A DNA stretch of 64,000 bases from Enorma phocaeensis (GTDB lineage: Bacteria > Actinomycetota > Coriobacteriia > Coriobacteriales > Coriobacteriaceae), in NCBI RefSeq assembly GCF_900186505.1, contig NZ_LT891969.1, positions 577,496-641,495 of the forward strand, written 5' to 3'. The notes under the pieces were generated by a model. That model was not told the DNA's origin and did no database searches. It saw only the letters and a program-made list of their open reading frames with translations. Shown here in pieces: positions 52,261 to 60,738 of the stretch; position 1 is the stretch's first letter; each line of letters opens with the position of its first letter. The position numbers and the translations under genes are program-made.

Positions 52261-52294
52261 AATGAGGGCGGCACCACGCGGCACCGCCCTCATT
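52261..52294 (-). terminator. Terminator of the pit-DUF47 operon
   Basis: Perfect 11-bp arms AATGAGGGCGG (52261-52271) and CCGCCCTCATT (52284-52294) with a 12-nt loop, followed by GGTTT on the minus strand. Confidence 0.75.
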
Positions 52295-52344
52295 CTAGCA
52301 AGGCCGCACATATGCAGCCATGACTCGACAACCAACCGAGCAGC

Positions 52345-52968
52345 TTAGCTGTTCTTCATCACGATCGTGTCGATGGTATCTGCAACCTGCTCGCAGTAAT
52401 CCACGCAGTACTCAAGGAACGAGTAGGTCTCGTGCCAGGTGAAGACCACCATCGGGTCCGTGCAGGTGGTGTGCAGGGCGCGCATGGACTTCATATACAG
52501 GGCATCGGCCTCCTGCTCGATGGAGTTGAGCTCGACCACATACTCGCGCAGTTTCTTGGACTTCTTGAAGTGCGCCAGCTCGCCCACCAGCTTGCGCATG
52601 GAATCGCATCCGCGGACCACCATGTCAACGAGCTCGAGCGCATCCGGGCGCATCTCGCGGATGTTGTCGAAGTACAGCCGATGCAGCACGCCCTCGATGC
52701 GGTCGGTAACGGTATCGAGGTACTCGCTCAGCTCGGCGATGTCCTCGCGCTCGATCGGAGTCACGAAGGCGGTCACGAGCGCATCGAGCACCTCGTGGCG
52801 TCGCTCATCGGCAGCCTGCTCGATGGTATGCATCTCCTCGATCGCCTCCTCCAAGCGATCGGGATCAAAGCTGTGCATGACCCTCGACAGCAGCTGCGCC
52901 GCCTGGTACGAATACTCAGCGCTCGCGCAGAACGCCTCGAAATAGAATGCGTCGTTCTTCCTTGCCAT
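52345..52968 (-). CDS. DUF47/PhoU-like phosphate transport regulator
   Basis: A 207-residue all-helical protein of the DUF47 (PitA-associated, TIGR00153-like) family. Its helices include FEAFCASAEYSYQAAQLLSRVMHS, IEQAADERRHEVLDALVTAFVTPIEREDIAELSEYLDTVTDRIEGVL and VELNSIEQEADALYMKSMRALHTT, a typical pattern with the acidic metal-binding E/D clusters of PhoU-like bundles. It lies immediately downstream of the Pit transporter gene, the usual pairing, and probably restrains or tunes Pit activity. Function is inferred from family and neighbourhood. Confidence 0.88.
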   Translation of the reverse strand: MARKNDAFYFEAFCASAEYSYQAAQLLSRVMHSFDPDRLEEAIEEMHTIEQAADERRHEVLDALVTAFVTPIEREDIAELSEYLDTVTDRIEGVLHRLYFDNIREMRPDALELVDMVVRGCDSMRKLVGELAHFKKSKKLREYVVELNSIEQEADALYMKSMRALHTTCTDPMVVFTWHETYSFLEYCVDYCEQVADTIDTIVMKNS

Positions 52969-53039
52969 GGGTTCCTCCTCGGATTATGCAACCATATTCA
53001 TCGCGCCAGCCTGCGGCGCATCATAACGGATGGGATCGC

Positions 53040-54092
53040 TTAGAAGAGCATCATGAAGATCTTCGCCATCACGAAGCTGATGATGCCGCAGCCTGGGAAG
53101 GTGAAGACCCAGGTAAGCATCATGTCCTTCACAACCGAGAAGTTGATGGCCGAGAGGCGCTTCACCGCGCCCACGCCCATGATGGCGCTTGTCTTGGTGT
53201 GCGTGGTGGACACGGGAATGCCCGTAAGGGTTGAGATCAGGATGCAGGCAGCGCCCGCGAGATCGGCCGAGAAGCCCTGGAAGGTCTCGAGCTTGACCAT
53301 GTCCATGCCCACGGACTTGATGATCTTCTCGCCGCCCACGCTCGTGCCCACGCCCATGGTCACGCTGCAGATGAGCATGAGCCAGATGGGTATCGTCGCA
53401 CCCACGAGCTCGGGTTGGCCGTTCACGAAGGCGACGCCCAGAAGCAGCACGCCGATGAACTTCTGGCCGTCCTGCGCTCCGTGCATGAAGCTCATCGCCG
53501 CGGCGCCAAAGATCTGCGCGTAGCGAAACGCCTTGTTGGTCCGCCGTCGGTCCATATTCGCGCAGAGTATGGTGAGCAGCTTGCAGATTCCCCATCCCAG
53601 GGCGAAGCCGAGGACGAGGCTCAGCACCAAACCGTAGATGACCTTGATCCACTCCTCGCCGTTCACGCCGTCAAGACCGCCCTGCACCGCAAGCGCGGCA
53701 CCGGTCAGGCCGGCGATGAGGCTGTGGCTCTCGCTGGTGGGTATGCCGAATATCGATGCACCCACGCTGTAGACCACGATCGAGAACAAGGCCGCGCAGA
53801 GCGCGATGAGCGCCATCTGGGCGTCGCTACCGAAATCGACCATGTTCGAAATGGTGGAAGCGACTGACGAGTTGATCACCGTCATGATGAGCACGCCTAG
53901 GAAGTTGAAGACGGCGCTCATGATGATGGCGGGTCGGATGTTGATGCTACGGGTCGTCACAGCCGTCGCGATGGCGTTGGGGGCGTCGGTCCAGCCGTTC
54001 ACGAAGATGACGCCAAGGGTGAGCAGCACCGTAACCGCCATGATGGGGTTACTGAGCACCTGCCCGATAAACTGAGCGAATGAGACGTCCAA
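53040..54092 (-). CDS. PiT-family inorganic phosphate transporter
   Basis: A 350-residue low-affinity phosphate permease with about ten helices. The PiT signature is present in both inverted halves: LLTLGVIFVNGWTDAPNAIATAVTTRSI near residues 20-50 and FGAAAMSFMHGAQDGQKFIGVLLLGV near 190-215. GLTGAALAVQGG and VSTTHTKTSAIMGVGAVKR are other landmarks. It is the first gene of a pit-DUF47 operon, led by a Pho-box-like array. Confidence 0.94.
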   Translation of the reverse strand: MDVSFAQFIGQVLSNPIMAVTVLLTLGVIFVNGWTDAPNAIATAVTTRSINIRPAIIMSAVFNFLGVLIMTVINSSVASTISNMVDFGSDAQMALIALCAALFSIVVYSVGASIFGIPTSESHSLIAGLTGAALAVQGGLDGVNGEEWIKVIYGLVLSLVLGFALGWGICKLLTILCANMDRRRTNKAFRYAQIFGAAAMSFMHGAQDGQKFIGVLLLGVAFVNGQPELVGATIPIWLMLICSVTMGVGTSVGGEKIIKSVGMDMVKLETFQGFSADLAGAACILISTLTGIPVSTTHTKTSAIMGVGAVKRLSAINFSVVKDMMLTWVFTFPGCGIISFVMAKIFMMLF

Positions 54093-54143
54093 GATGTTCC
54101 CCTCGATGCAGCGCGCAGAGCGCGCCTGAACAACATGACTTCG

Positions 54144-54183
54144 CTATTTTACCGTTTCTTAACGCTACGCTAATCCTCATGTA
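54144..54183 (-). promoter_or_regulatory. Pho-box-like triple repeat and -10 box upstream of pit
   Basis: On the minus strand three consecutive 11-bp units start GTTAC, ATTAG and GTTAA (54173-54183, 54162-54172, 54151-54161), followed at once by TAAAAT (54144-54149). Direct repeats at 11-bp spacing with TTA(A/C) cores are the usual binding pattern of PhoB/PhoP response regulators. With the first two units as the core box, the -10 lies 12 bp downstream, as at known Pho promoters. The start of pit is ~50 nt away. Confidence 0.65.
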
Positions 54184-54369
54184 ACGATTTCGAGCCGAAT
54201 CGAGGGACTTTGTTGTTCGTGTAAAGTCAGTAGCTGCAAAAATGTCTGAATACAAGCAAATCCTTTACTCTGAGCTTACATTTACATGATGTTTTGATTA
54301 GGTAGAGAGCTCAAGAGATGCAGAGTCTGCCTGCGAATACCGTTGAGCTATATGCGCTATGAACCGAAA

Positions 54370-54751
54370 TACGAAGCGGGCCTATAAGCCGGGTTCTGTC
54401 GAGGACGATCATTTATCTTGGCGGACGCGTTGCCGCGCCGCTCTACGCACGCTACCCGGGCGCGGACCGGGCAGGCCCATCACGCCCCTATTTGCGCTTG
54501 CTCCGGATGGGGTTTACCAAGCCGCCGCGTCGCCGCGACGCTGGTGGTCTCTTACACCACCGTTTCAGCTTTTCCCTTTACACGCCGAGTCAGCACGCAG
54601 GTGGGAGTCTTCTTTTCTGCGGCACTTTCCGTCGGGTCGCCCCGCCTGGCCGTTAGCCAGCATCCTGCCCTGTGGAGCCCGGACTTTCCTCACGCGGACG
54701 CATCGGGCAAAGCCCGAAGGCCCCGCGCGCGACCGTCTGGCCCGCTTCGCA
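54370..54751 (-). ncRNA. rnpB: RNase P RNA (class A)
   Basis: Minus-strand catalytic RNA of RNase P. The P1 helix pairs CGAAGCGGGCC (54372-54382) with GGCCCGCTTCG (54739-54749). The near-universal GAGGAAAGTCCGGGCTCC with CACAGGGCAGGATGCTGGCTAAC-like P4/J3-4 core appears at the 5' half, and ACAGAACCCGGCTTATAGGCC closes the 3' end. A TACAAT -10 at 54758-54763 is 7 nt upstream of the 5' end. The length, ~380 nt, is typical of class A. Confidence 0.95.
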
Positions 54752-54784
54752 GGGGGTATTGTATCACAGCGGTCGATGACGAAA

Positions 54785-54808
54785 GAGGGAGGGGCGAACC
54801 CCTCCCTC
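54785..54808 (-). terminator. Terminator of the FucO-type dehydrogenase gene
   Basis: Perfect 10-bp arms GAGGGAGGGG/CCCCTCCCTC around a TTCG tetraloop on the minus strand, followed by TTTCGT. The rnpB promoter follows directly. Confidence 0.85.
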
Positions 54809-54870
54809 GTAAACCCACTCAGCTGCACCTTGACGCTGCCAGCCGGAGGAAAGCTCGATAGAAGCCGGCC

Positions 54871-56031
54871 TTACGCCATGATCTTCTTGAAGAGCTCGAC
54901 GACGGTGTCGTGATCGGCCTCGCGCGGGTTGCCCGGATAGCAGGCGTCGGCGAGTGCGTCGTCGGCGATCTGGTCGAGCTCGTCGGCCTTGATGGCCTCG
55001 CAGACCTTGGGGATGTCGACATCCTCGGAGAGCTGGCGCACCGCAGCGATCGCGGCGTCTGCAGCCTCATCGGTGGTCATACCCGAGATGTCGACGCCCA
55101 TGGCGACGGCGACATTCGCCAGGCGCTCGGCGACGACGGGCTTGTTGAACTCCATGGCGATGGGCAGGAGCATGGCGCAGGCAACGCCGTGCGGGGTGTC
55201 GTAGTGGGCGGAGAGGGTGTGCGCCATAGCGTGGTCGATGCCGAGGCCCACGTTGGAGAAGCCCATGCCGGCGATGTACTGGCCAAGCGCCATGCCCTCG
55301 CGGCCGCTTCCGGGCTCGCCGCTCTTAGCCTCGGCGACGGCATCGCGCAGACTCTTGGAGATGAGCTCGATCGCCTTGAGATGGAACATGTCGGAGAGCT
55401 CCCAAGCGCCCTTGGTGGTGTAGCCCTCGATGGCGTGGGTGAGCGCGTCCATACCGGTCGCCGCGGTGAGGCTTGCCGGCATGGTCGCCATCATATCGGG
55501 ATCGACGACGGCGATGATGGGCATGTCATGCGGGTCGACGCACACGAACTTGCGCATGCGCTCGGTATCGGTGATGACGTAGTTGATCGTAACCTCTGCC
55601 GCGGTGCCAGCGGTCGTGGGGACGGCGATGATCGGCGTGCAGGGGTTCTTGGTGGCCGCAGTGCCCTCAAGCGAGCGCACGTCCTCGAACTCGGGGTTCG
55701 CGATGATGATGCCGATTGCCTTGGAGGTGTCCATCGAGGAACCGCCTCCGATCGCGACGATGCAGTCGGAACCGGAGGCCTTGAAGGCCTCAACGCCGTG
55801 CTTGACGTTCTCGATCGTCGGGTTGGGCTTGATGTCGGAATAGACCTCATAGGGGATCTCGGCGGCGTCCAGAAGGTCGGTCACCTTGGCGGTGATGCCA
55901 AACTTCACCAGGTCGGGGTCGGAAGCGACGAACGCCTTCTTGAACCCGCGCGCATGGATTTCGTTGGGGATCTCGGCGATTGCGCCGGAGCCGTGATACG
56001 AGGTCTCGTTGAGCATGAAACGCTGTGCCAT
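54871..56031 (-). CDS. Iron-containing alcohol dehydrogenase, FucO type
   Basis: A 386-residue group III alcohol dehydrogenase, closest in appearance to lactaldehyde reductase/1,2-propanediol oxidoreductase. MAQRFMLNETSYHGSGAIAEI opens the protein (FucO-like LNET). CIVAIGGGSSMDTSKAIG is the NAD loop near residues 90-108 and PTTAGTAAEVT near 140. The iron site is spread over DALTHAIEGY, GLGIDHAMAHTLSAHYDTPHGVACAMLLP near 255-285 (metal histidines). GGAAGGAG precedes the ATG. No fucose genes are adjacent, so the aldehyde substrate is uncertain. Confidence 0.88.
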   Translation of the reverse strand: MAQRFMLNETSYHGSGAIAEIPNEIHARGFKKAFVASDPDLVKFGITAKVTDLLDAAEIPYEVYSDIKPNPTIENVKHGVEAFKASGSDCIVAIGGGSSMDTSKAIGIIIANPEFEDVRSLEGTAATKNPCTPIIAVPTTAGTAAEVTINYVITDTERMRKFVCVDPHDMPIIAVVDPDMMATMPASLTAATGMDALTHAIEGYTTKGAWELSDMFHLKAIELISKSLRDAVAEAKSGEPGSGREGMALGQYIAGMGFSNVGLGIDHAMAHTLSAHYDTPHGVACAMLLPIAMEFNKPVVAERLANVAVAMGVDISGMTTDEAADAAIAAVRQLSEDVDIPKVCEAIKADELDQIADDALADACYPGNPREADHDTVVELFKKIMA

Positions 56032-56235
56032 CTTGTCTCCTTCCAACACCAGCGGGGTCATGGCGAGGCCTCGCATGGAAAAGCGCCCATCATGGACGCC
56101 CGTGATTATCGATACCTACCCAACTCATGCGGCATCGATACAAGCTTTCGGCAAACTGGGCCGGGTCGGCGGTAGAATGGGAGCAACGCAGCCGCTCGCC
56201 TCGCGGGCGCAGGGAACATCACGATTGGAGCGACT

Positions 56236-56772
56236 ATGTCATTCACCGAGCTCACGCAGAAGCGCTTCTCCTGCCGCGCATACGAGGACCGTCCCGTTCC
56301 CGCAGACGTCCTCGATGCGGTCATCGAGGCGGGCCGCATCGCGCCGTCCGCCCACAACAACCACCCCACGCGCGTCATCGTATGCGACACGCCGGAGCTG
56401 CGGGCCAAAGCCGCTCGCGCCGCGCACTACTTCGATCGCGGCGGCAGCGTCTTTGGGGCTCCCGTCGTGCTCATCGCCTGCGCCAAGACGTCGGATGCCT
56501 GGGTGCGCCGCGGCGACGACATGAATTCGTCGCTCATCGATACCTCGATCGTCATCGACCAGATGATGATGCAGGCAACGGAGCTCGGCCTCGGCACCTG
56601 CTGGGTCTGCATGTTCGACCCAGAGATCACCCGTACCGAGTTCGACCTGCCCGAAGGCGTCGACCCCATCTCGATGCTCACGTTGGGCTACCCCGCCGAG
56701 TCCATCGCCGACCCGGAGGCGCGCGAGGAGCGCTGCATCCCCCGCGAGCGCTTCCTCGACCCGCGCTCCTAG
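56236..56772 (+). CDS. Nitroreductase-family flavoprotein
   Basis: A 178-residue FMN-dependent nitroreductase-like protein. FTELTQKRFSCRAYEDRPVPADVLDAVIEAGRIAPSAHNNHPTRVIVC is the typical N-terminal FMN/phosphate-binding stretch. IDQMMMQATELGLGTCWVC and PISMLTLGYPAE mark the C-terminal half. The small size matches the NfnB/YdjA-like anaerobic group; the electron acceptor is unknown. GGAG precedes the ATG. It is transcribed divergently from the FucO-type gene. Confidence 0.88.
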   Translation: MSFTELTQKRFSCRAYEDRPVPADVLDAVIEAGRIAPSAHNNHPTRVIVCDTPELRAKAARAAHYFDRGGSVFGAPVVLIACAKTSDAWVRRGDDMNSSLIDTSIVIDQMMMQATELGLGTCWVCMFDPEITRTEFDLPEGVDPISMLTLGYPAESIADPEAREERCIPRERFLDPRS

Positions 56773-56805
56773 CACCGCCCGCCGAACGGCGCGGCGCCTC
56801 CTGGA

Positions 56806-57486
56806 CTAGAGGCCCATCTCCTGCTTGAGGCGGGCGAGCTCGTCATCCACCGCAGCGGTCGAACCCGCCTCGGCGTACTTCTTCTCAAGCTCAGCCGCCG
56901 AATCAACCGGCTCGGCATTAAGCTCGCTCATGGCGTTGGCGCGGTCTAGCATCTCGTCTGCCTTGGCCTCCATGCGATCGAAAGCGCTCATAGCGGCTGC
57001 GGCGCTATCGCCGGCAGAGCTGACGGCGTTGACCTTATCCTGCGTCTTGGCAACGGCAACCTTCGCCTTGATGGCTTCGCGGCGGCCTTTGAGCGTCTCG
57101 ATATCGGAGACGAGCTTGTCGTGCATCTCGCGCATCTTGCCAGCATTGTCGTGAGCGGCGGCCGCAGCCTGCTTCAGGCTCTCCCCCTTCGCGGCGAGCT
57201 GCTGCTTCTTAGCAAGGAACGTGCGGGCGTCATCCTCGTTGCCGGCCTTGAGCGCACGGCGCGCGAGGTCGTCGTACTTGGCGATCTCCGCTTCGTTCTC
57301 TTCGACAAGACGCTGCGTGCGGGTCTCCTCCGCCATGACGCCGGCGGTCTCCTGCTTCACCTCGACGAGTGACTCGCTGAGGTCGCGCAGGTACTGGTCG
57401 ACCATCTTGGCAGGATCCTCGGCCTTGTCGAGGAGTTCATTGATGTTGGCCTTGATGATATCGGCAAACCTATCGAGCATTCCCAT
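56806..57486 (-). CDS. PspA/IM30 family membrane-stress protein
   Basis: A 226-residue coiled-coil protein of the PspA/Vipp1 family that coats and stabilises stressed membranes from the cytoplasmic side. MLDRFADIIKANINELLDKAEDPAKMVDQYLRDLSESLVEVKQETAGVMAEE is the conserved amphipathic helix and first coiled coil; YDDLARRALKAGNEDDARTFLAKKQQ continues the coil. The C-terminus ends ARLKQEMGL. I start at 57486, where AAGGAG precedes the ATG. It is the downstream member of a pair with the TPM-domain gene. Confidence 0.92.
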   Translation of the reverse strand: MGMLDRFADIIKANINELLDKAEDPAKMVDQYLRDLSESLVEVKQETAGVMAEETRTQRLVEENEAEIAKYDDLARRALKAGNEDDARTFLAKKQQLAAKGESLKQAAAAAHDNAGKMREMHDKLVSDIETLKGRREAIKAKVAVAKTQDKVNAVSSAGDSAAAAMSAFDRMEAKADEMLDRANAMSELNAEPVDSAAELEKKYAEAGSTAAVDDELARLKQEMGL

Positions 57487-57584
57487 GTCCGTACTCCTTG
57501 TCGTATCGAGTCCGTTCACAATCCTCCCGGGCGGCTCAGGCACCCGATCGGCTTCTACCCATCTTGTTCTACCCAACCGAAAGC

Positions 57585-58646
57585 CTATGGGGCGGAGTTT
57601 CCGTCGTCTCCAGAATCATTCCTGTACTTGCTCTCGAGATCTTCGAGATCCTGGTCCCCAAAGGTCTCGAGCGGGGTGTTGAGCACCTGCTGCATGCGCT
57701 CCGCCTCGCGCTCCTTCGAAGCGCGGTAGCGCTTCACCCCAACGAACACGAGGGCTGCCACGGCAACGACCGCAGCGCAGACCGCGATGTACACCAAAGG
57801 CGACGTCGTCACATGCATGATGCGCTCACCGGTAGCCGAGAACGCGTCCGCGAACACCTCCTCCTCGGTTGCGGCCTCCTGGTAGTACCGGTCGAGGTAA
57901 TCGGCGAGGATACCGATCGCCTCGTCGTCCATGACGGTCTTTGCCCGGGCACCCACCGCATACCCGCAATTGAACGATCCGTGGTTATCATCGCAGAACA
58001 CAAGCAGGAAATGAGCCTCGTCATCGAACAGCTCATTGTATAGTTGATCCGCCATCTGACCAAGCTCGCTCACCGAGGTCGAGCTGCCGTTGGGCAGGAT
58101 GTAGACGTAAGGCGAAACACCAGTCGCTTCGCGGAAGTCGCGCAAGCCCCGCTCGAGCGTGGCGGAGTCGTAGATCCAAGCGCCATCGGCATCGGTGTAA
58201 TAGCCCGCCTCGTCGGTCACGGCATCATCAGGCAGCGCCTCGCGCTCGACCGTGGACGCAGGTGCCGAGAGGGAGGCTGCCGAGCAGGACATCGCACCGC
58301 TCAACAGCGAGAACAACATGGAGAGAACGATCAGCATGACGATGATGCCCATGCATCCGCCAAGCGAGCAGCCGCCGCCCTGCGGCTCCGAGCCGCCCGG
58401 GCCTCCCCCGCTGCCGCGCGAACCGCGCCCTATGCCGTAACCGGCTACAAACGGCCAGAAGCTTCCCCCGGATCCATGCCAGCGAGGCGGTGGGCCCATG
58501 GGTCGCGGAGCCCTGCCGAATCCGCCGAATCCACCCGAGCGCCCGCCGCTCCTACCGCGACCTCCCCCGCCGGAGAAACCGCCGAACGAGCGGCCACCGC
58601 CCGAAAACCCGCCGCCACCCGAGCGCCCGCCGCCAGATCTACCCAT
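57585..58646 (-). CDS. TPM-domain membrane protein with Gly-rich N-terminus
   Basis: A 353-residue protein. Residues 1-95 are extraordinarily Gly/Ser/Arg-rich (repeats of GRSGGG, GFSGGG, FGGFSGG). A hydrophobic segment at ~103-125 (GIIVMLIVLSMLFSLLSGAM) precedes an outward TPM/TLP18.3-type domain (ATLERGLRDFREATGVSPYVYILP, DEAHFLLVFCDDNHGSFNCGYAVGARAKTVMDDEAIGILADYLD). A second membrane helix lies near residues 280-300, and a cytoplasmic charged tail ends the protein. TPM proteins occur near pspA in many bacteria; the role is not firmly known. GGAAGGG precedes the ATG. Confidence 0.82.
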   Translation of the reverse strand: MGRSGGGRSGGGGFSGGGRSFGGFSGGGGRGRSGGRSGGFGGFGRAPRPMGPPPRWHGSGGSFWPFVAGYGIGRGSRGSGGGPGGSEPQGGGCSLGGCMGIIVMLIVLSMLFSLLSGAMSCSAASLSAPASTVEREALPDDAVTDEAGYYTDADGAWIYDSATLERGLRDFREATGVSPYVYILPNGSSTSVSELGQMADQLYNELFDDEAHFLLVFCDDNHGSFNCGYAVGARAKTVMDDEAIGILADYLDRYYQEAATEEEVFADAFSATGERIMHVTTSPLVYIAVCAAVVAVAALVFVGVKRYRASKEREAERMQQVLNTPLETFGDQDLEDLESKYRNDSGDDGNSAP

Positions 58647-58691
58647 AGGACATCCCTTCCATCGTGGCACCATCTCGTGCCATTTCCTCCA

Positions 58692-58811
58692 TTATGCCCA
58701 CCCGCGTTCACCCTCGGCAGCACGTCGACGAATTGTCCGCCAGGAGTTGACCTCAAAGCAGCCTGCGGCAATCCATGCAGCGAGCTCGCGCGCGTAGTCG
58801 CACATGGCCAT
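58692..58811 (-). CDS. Possible 39-residue protein after the divIVA terminator
   Basis: A short frame beginning ATG GCC ATG TGC, with a C/G third-base bias and a plausible cationic amphipathic product (AELAAW..., then RTIRRRAAEGERGW). GGGAGG lies 8 nt upstream, but that GGGAGG is also the 3' arm of the divIVA terminator hairpin, so any translation would need readthrough or a separate start site. Not recognised; could be fortuitous. Confidence 0.25.
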   Translation of the reverse strand: MAMCDYARELAAWIAAGCFEVNSWRTIRRRAAEGERGWA

Positions 58812-58812
58812 G

Positions 58813-58860
58813 AAAAAGCCTCCCGTTCCTCGGACCCATTACTGTCCAAGAAACGGAAGG
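58813..58860 (-). terminator. Terminator of divIVA
   Basis: A 17-bp stem with several G-U pairs (58844-58860 with 58819-58835) and an 8-nt loop, then CTTTTTC on the minus strand. It lies about 50 nt past the divIVA stop and marks the end of the division operon. Confidence 0.85.
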
Positions 58861-58911
58861 CGGTTCATACCCTGAGGTCTCAGGATCTGCTGAGGGGCGA
58901 CGTATCTGCGC

Positions 58912-59589
58912 CTAGTCCAGATCGTCCATGCCGAAGTTGTCGAGCGGGGCGAAGGGATCCGCCACCGGAACCGGCTCAGGAGCGGGCTGGGCAACGGGCG
59001 CGGGGGTCGGCGCGGGGGCGGCAACGGCAGGAACCGGCTCATAGCTCGAGGCGGCTGAGCCGACGGGCGTGGAGCTCAGCAGGTCGGAGGGGAAGGAGTT
59101 CTGCGCATCGTCCATGAAATGCTGCAGGAGCTTCAGGTACTCGGCCTTGAACTCCTCGCGGGAGGCCTTGAGGCGGTCGATCTCCTTGAGCTCCTCCTGC
59201 TTTTCCTGGAGGGCCTGGCGGATGACGTCGCGCGCCTTGGCATCTGCCTCGCTGGAGATGTGCTCAGCGTTCTGCTGGGCCTCGGCGACGATGGCCTCGG
59301 CCGTCTGCTGCGCAGCGATCAGGGCAGCGGAGATCTGGCGCTCGGAAGCGCTGGTCGTGGGCTGCGGCGCGGCGATGGCGGCAGCGGGGCCGGCAGCGAG
59401 CTGAGCCTGCGCATCGGCAAGCTGCTGCTCGGTGGCGGTGAGGCGGTTCTTGAGATCCACGATCTTGGCGAGCATGGCATCGACCTCGGAGGCAAGCTGC
59501 TCAAGGAAGACATCGACCTCGGCGGGATCGTAGCCGCGCTTGGCCTCAGAAAACGTCTGGGCCTGGATATCAGCAGGTGTAATGGCCAT
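58912..59589 (-). CDS. divIVA: DivIVA-domain cell-division/polarity protein
   Basis: A 225-residue coiled-coil protein. The N-terminal DivIVA membrane-curvature domain reads ITPADIQAQTFSEAKRGYDPAEVDVFLEQLASEVDAMLAKI (residues ~3-45). A linker with an Ala/Pro-rich stretch separates it from a second coiled coil (residues ~85-155, AEHISSEADAKARDVIRQALQEKQEELKEIDRLKASREEFKAEYLKLLQHFMDDA). The tail (~175-225) is Pro/Ala-rich and ends DNFGMDDLD. AAGGAG precedes the ATG at 59589. Part of the pgeF-phoU-ylmE-sepF-yggT-divIVA run. Confidence 0.92.
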   Translation of the reverse strand: MAITPADIQAQTFSEAKRGYDPAEVDVFLEQLASEVDAMLAKIVDLKNRLTATEQQLADAQAQLAAGPAAAIAAPQPTTSASERQISAALIAAQQTAEAIVAEAQQNAEHISSEADAKARDVIRQALQEKQEELKEIDRLKASREEFKAEYLKLLQHFMDDAQNSFPSDLLSSTPVGSAASSYEPVPAVAAPAPTPAPVAQPAPEPVPVADPFAPLDNFGMDDLD

Positions 59590-59642
59590 GGGAACTCCTT
59601 CGTTCACGTGTCATAGGGTGCATGCAACCCCTTGGCGCTTGA

Positions 59643-59885
59643 CTACAAGATTATACCTATAAGGAACCTCGACACGAGATTCAACGCAATTACTGCAATC
59701 ACCGGCGAGAAGTCAAGCCCGCCGATAGGGGGAATGATCCGCCTGAAGAAGCCGAGGAACGGCTCGCAGAGCTGCTGCAGGACCATACCGATGTCATACG
59801 CGAGGCCGCCCTCACGGAGAGGAAACCACGACATGAGGATGTAAGCGAGGATGAGCATCTCGTAGAAATTGACGATCGTGCTCAC
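59643..59885 (-). CDS. YggT-family membrane protein
   Basis: An ~80-residue, two-helix membrane protein of the YggT (YlmG) family, typically encoded beside sepF. FYEMLILAYILMSWFPLREGG and the CEPFLGFFRRIIPPIGGLDFSPVIAVIALNLVSRFLI motif are diagnostic. The start is uncertain: the GTG at 59885 has no ribosome site, whereas the coding pattern continues 12 codons upstream to a CTG at 59921 that lies next to a perfect AAGGAG (see findings). Confidence 0.85.
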   Translation of the reverse strand: MSTIVNFYEMLILAYILMSWFPLREGGLAYDIGMVLQQLCEPFLGFFRRIIPPIGGLDFSPVIAVIALNLVSRFLIGIIL

Positions 59886-59933
59886 GACCTCGGCGATCTG
59901 TAGCGGGGAAATGATGATCAGCGCTCCTTCAGG

Positions 59934-60674
59934 CTACTTGAGGTAGCCGTCGTCACGTAGCTTGAGCAGGTCGGACTGCTTGACCTCGCAACCAGCGGGC
60001 AAGACCATGAACACGCGGTCGCCCACCTCCTTGACCGAGGCACCCAGACCGCATGCGAATCCGTAGCTGAAATCGAGAACGCGCTTGGCGACCTCCGTAC
60101 GCACCCCCACGAAGACGAGCGCGACGGGCTGCTTGGTGCGCACGCGACGCACCACGGTCTCGACGTCGTCGTAGCTCTCGGGCCGCAGCACGTAGGCAGG
60201 AAGCTGCGGGGTGGCCGTGAGGATCGAGTTCGCGTGCTGCTCAACGGCGGGCGAGGGCGCCGTACGGGAGTGAGCAGCGTGATCGCGCACCGAAGCGGCA
60301 TAGGTCGAAGGCGTGTCGTACGCGCCGGGGCGGAAGGCGTCCTGGCTGCGCGCAGGCGGGTTGTACGTGGCACCGTGACGGTCGGCATCGCCGACGAGCT
60401 GGCCGGAACGCGTGTAGACCGCGACGGACTCGGCTTCGCCGCGCCGCGTCTGGCCCAGCACCCCGTTGCCATGCTCCGACTGCGAGCGGAAGGTCGGCTC
60501 GGAGACGCCGCTCTCAGCGGAATCGTATGCCGAGTCCCTTACCTGGTAGTCATCCTGGTAGCCGTCATCGTAGTAATCGTCGTAGCCGTCGCCCTCGTCG
60601 TAGCCATCCTGATCGTAACCAGCCTGGTTCGGGCCGAAGGGGAGCCTGCTTTTGATGTCATCTAGGAAACCCAC
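59934..60674 (-). CDS. sepF: Cell-division protein SepF
   Basis: A 246-residue FtsZ-anchoring protein. The N-terminal amphipathic membrane helix (FLDDIKSRLPFG) is followed by a long Asp/Tyr/Gln-rich disordered linker (residues ~15-155). The C-terminal SepF core reads YVLRPESYDDVETVVRRVRTKQPVALVFVGVRTEVAKRVLDFSYGFACGLGASVKEVGDRVFMVLPAGCEV near residues 155-230. The length is greater than in Bacillus because of the linker. The GTG start at 60674 has GAGAGG upstream. The next gene upstream is ylmE. Confidence 0.93.
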   Translation of the reverse strand: MGFLDDIKSRLPFGPNQAGYDQDGYDEGDGYDDYYDDGYQDDYQVRDSAYDSAESGVSEPTFRSQSEHGNGVLGQTRRGEAESVAVYTRSGQLVGDADRHGATYNPPARSQDAFRPGAYDTPSTYAASVRDHAAHSRTAPSPAVEQHANSILTATPQLPAYVLRPESYDDVETVVRRVRTKQPVALVFVGVRTEVAKRVLDFSYGFACGLGASVKEVGDRVFMVLPAGCEVKQSDLLKLRDDGYLK

Positions 60675-60738
60675 GTCTCTCAACCTCTCTGTGCGCTGTC
60701 ATCCAGCTCTACTGCAGGTCGTTGTCGTCCCTTCCTGC

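Noticed and set aside
57585..58646. Gly-rich N-terminus as a sign of a frame error
   Set aside because: The frame runs on without break into a well-formed membrane helix and TPM domain, and the start has a good ribosome site.
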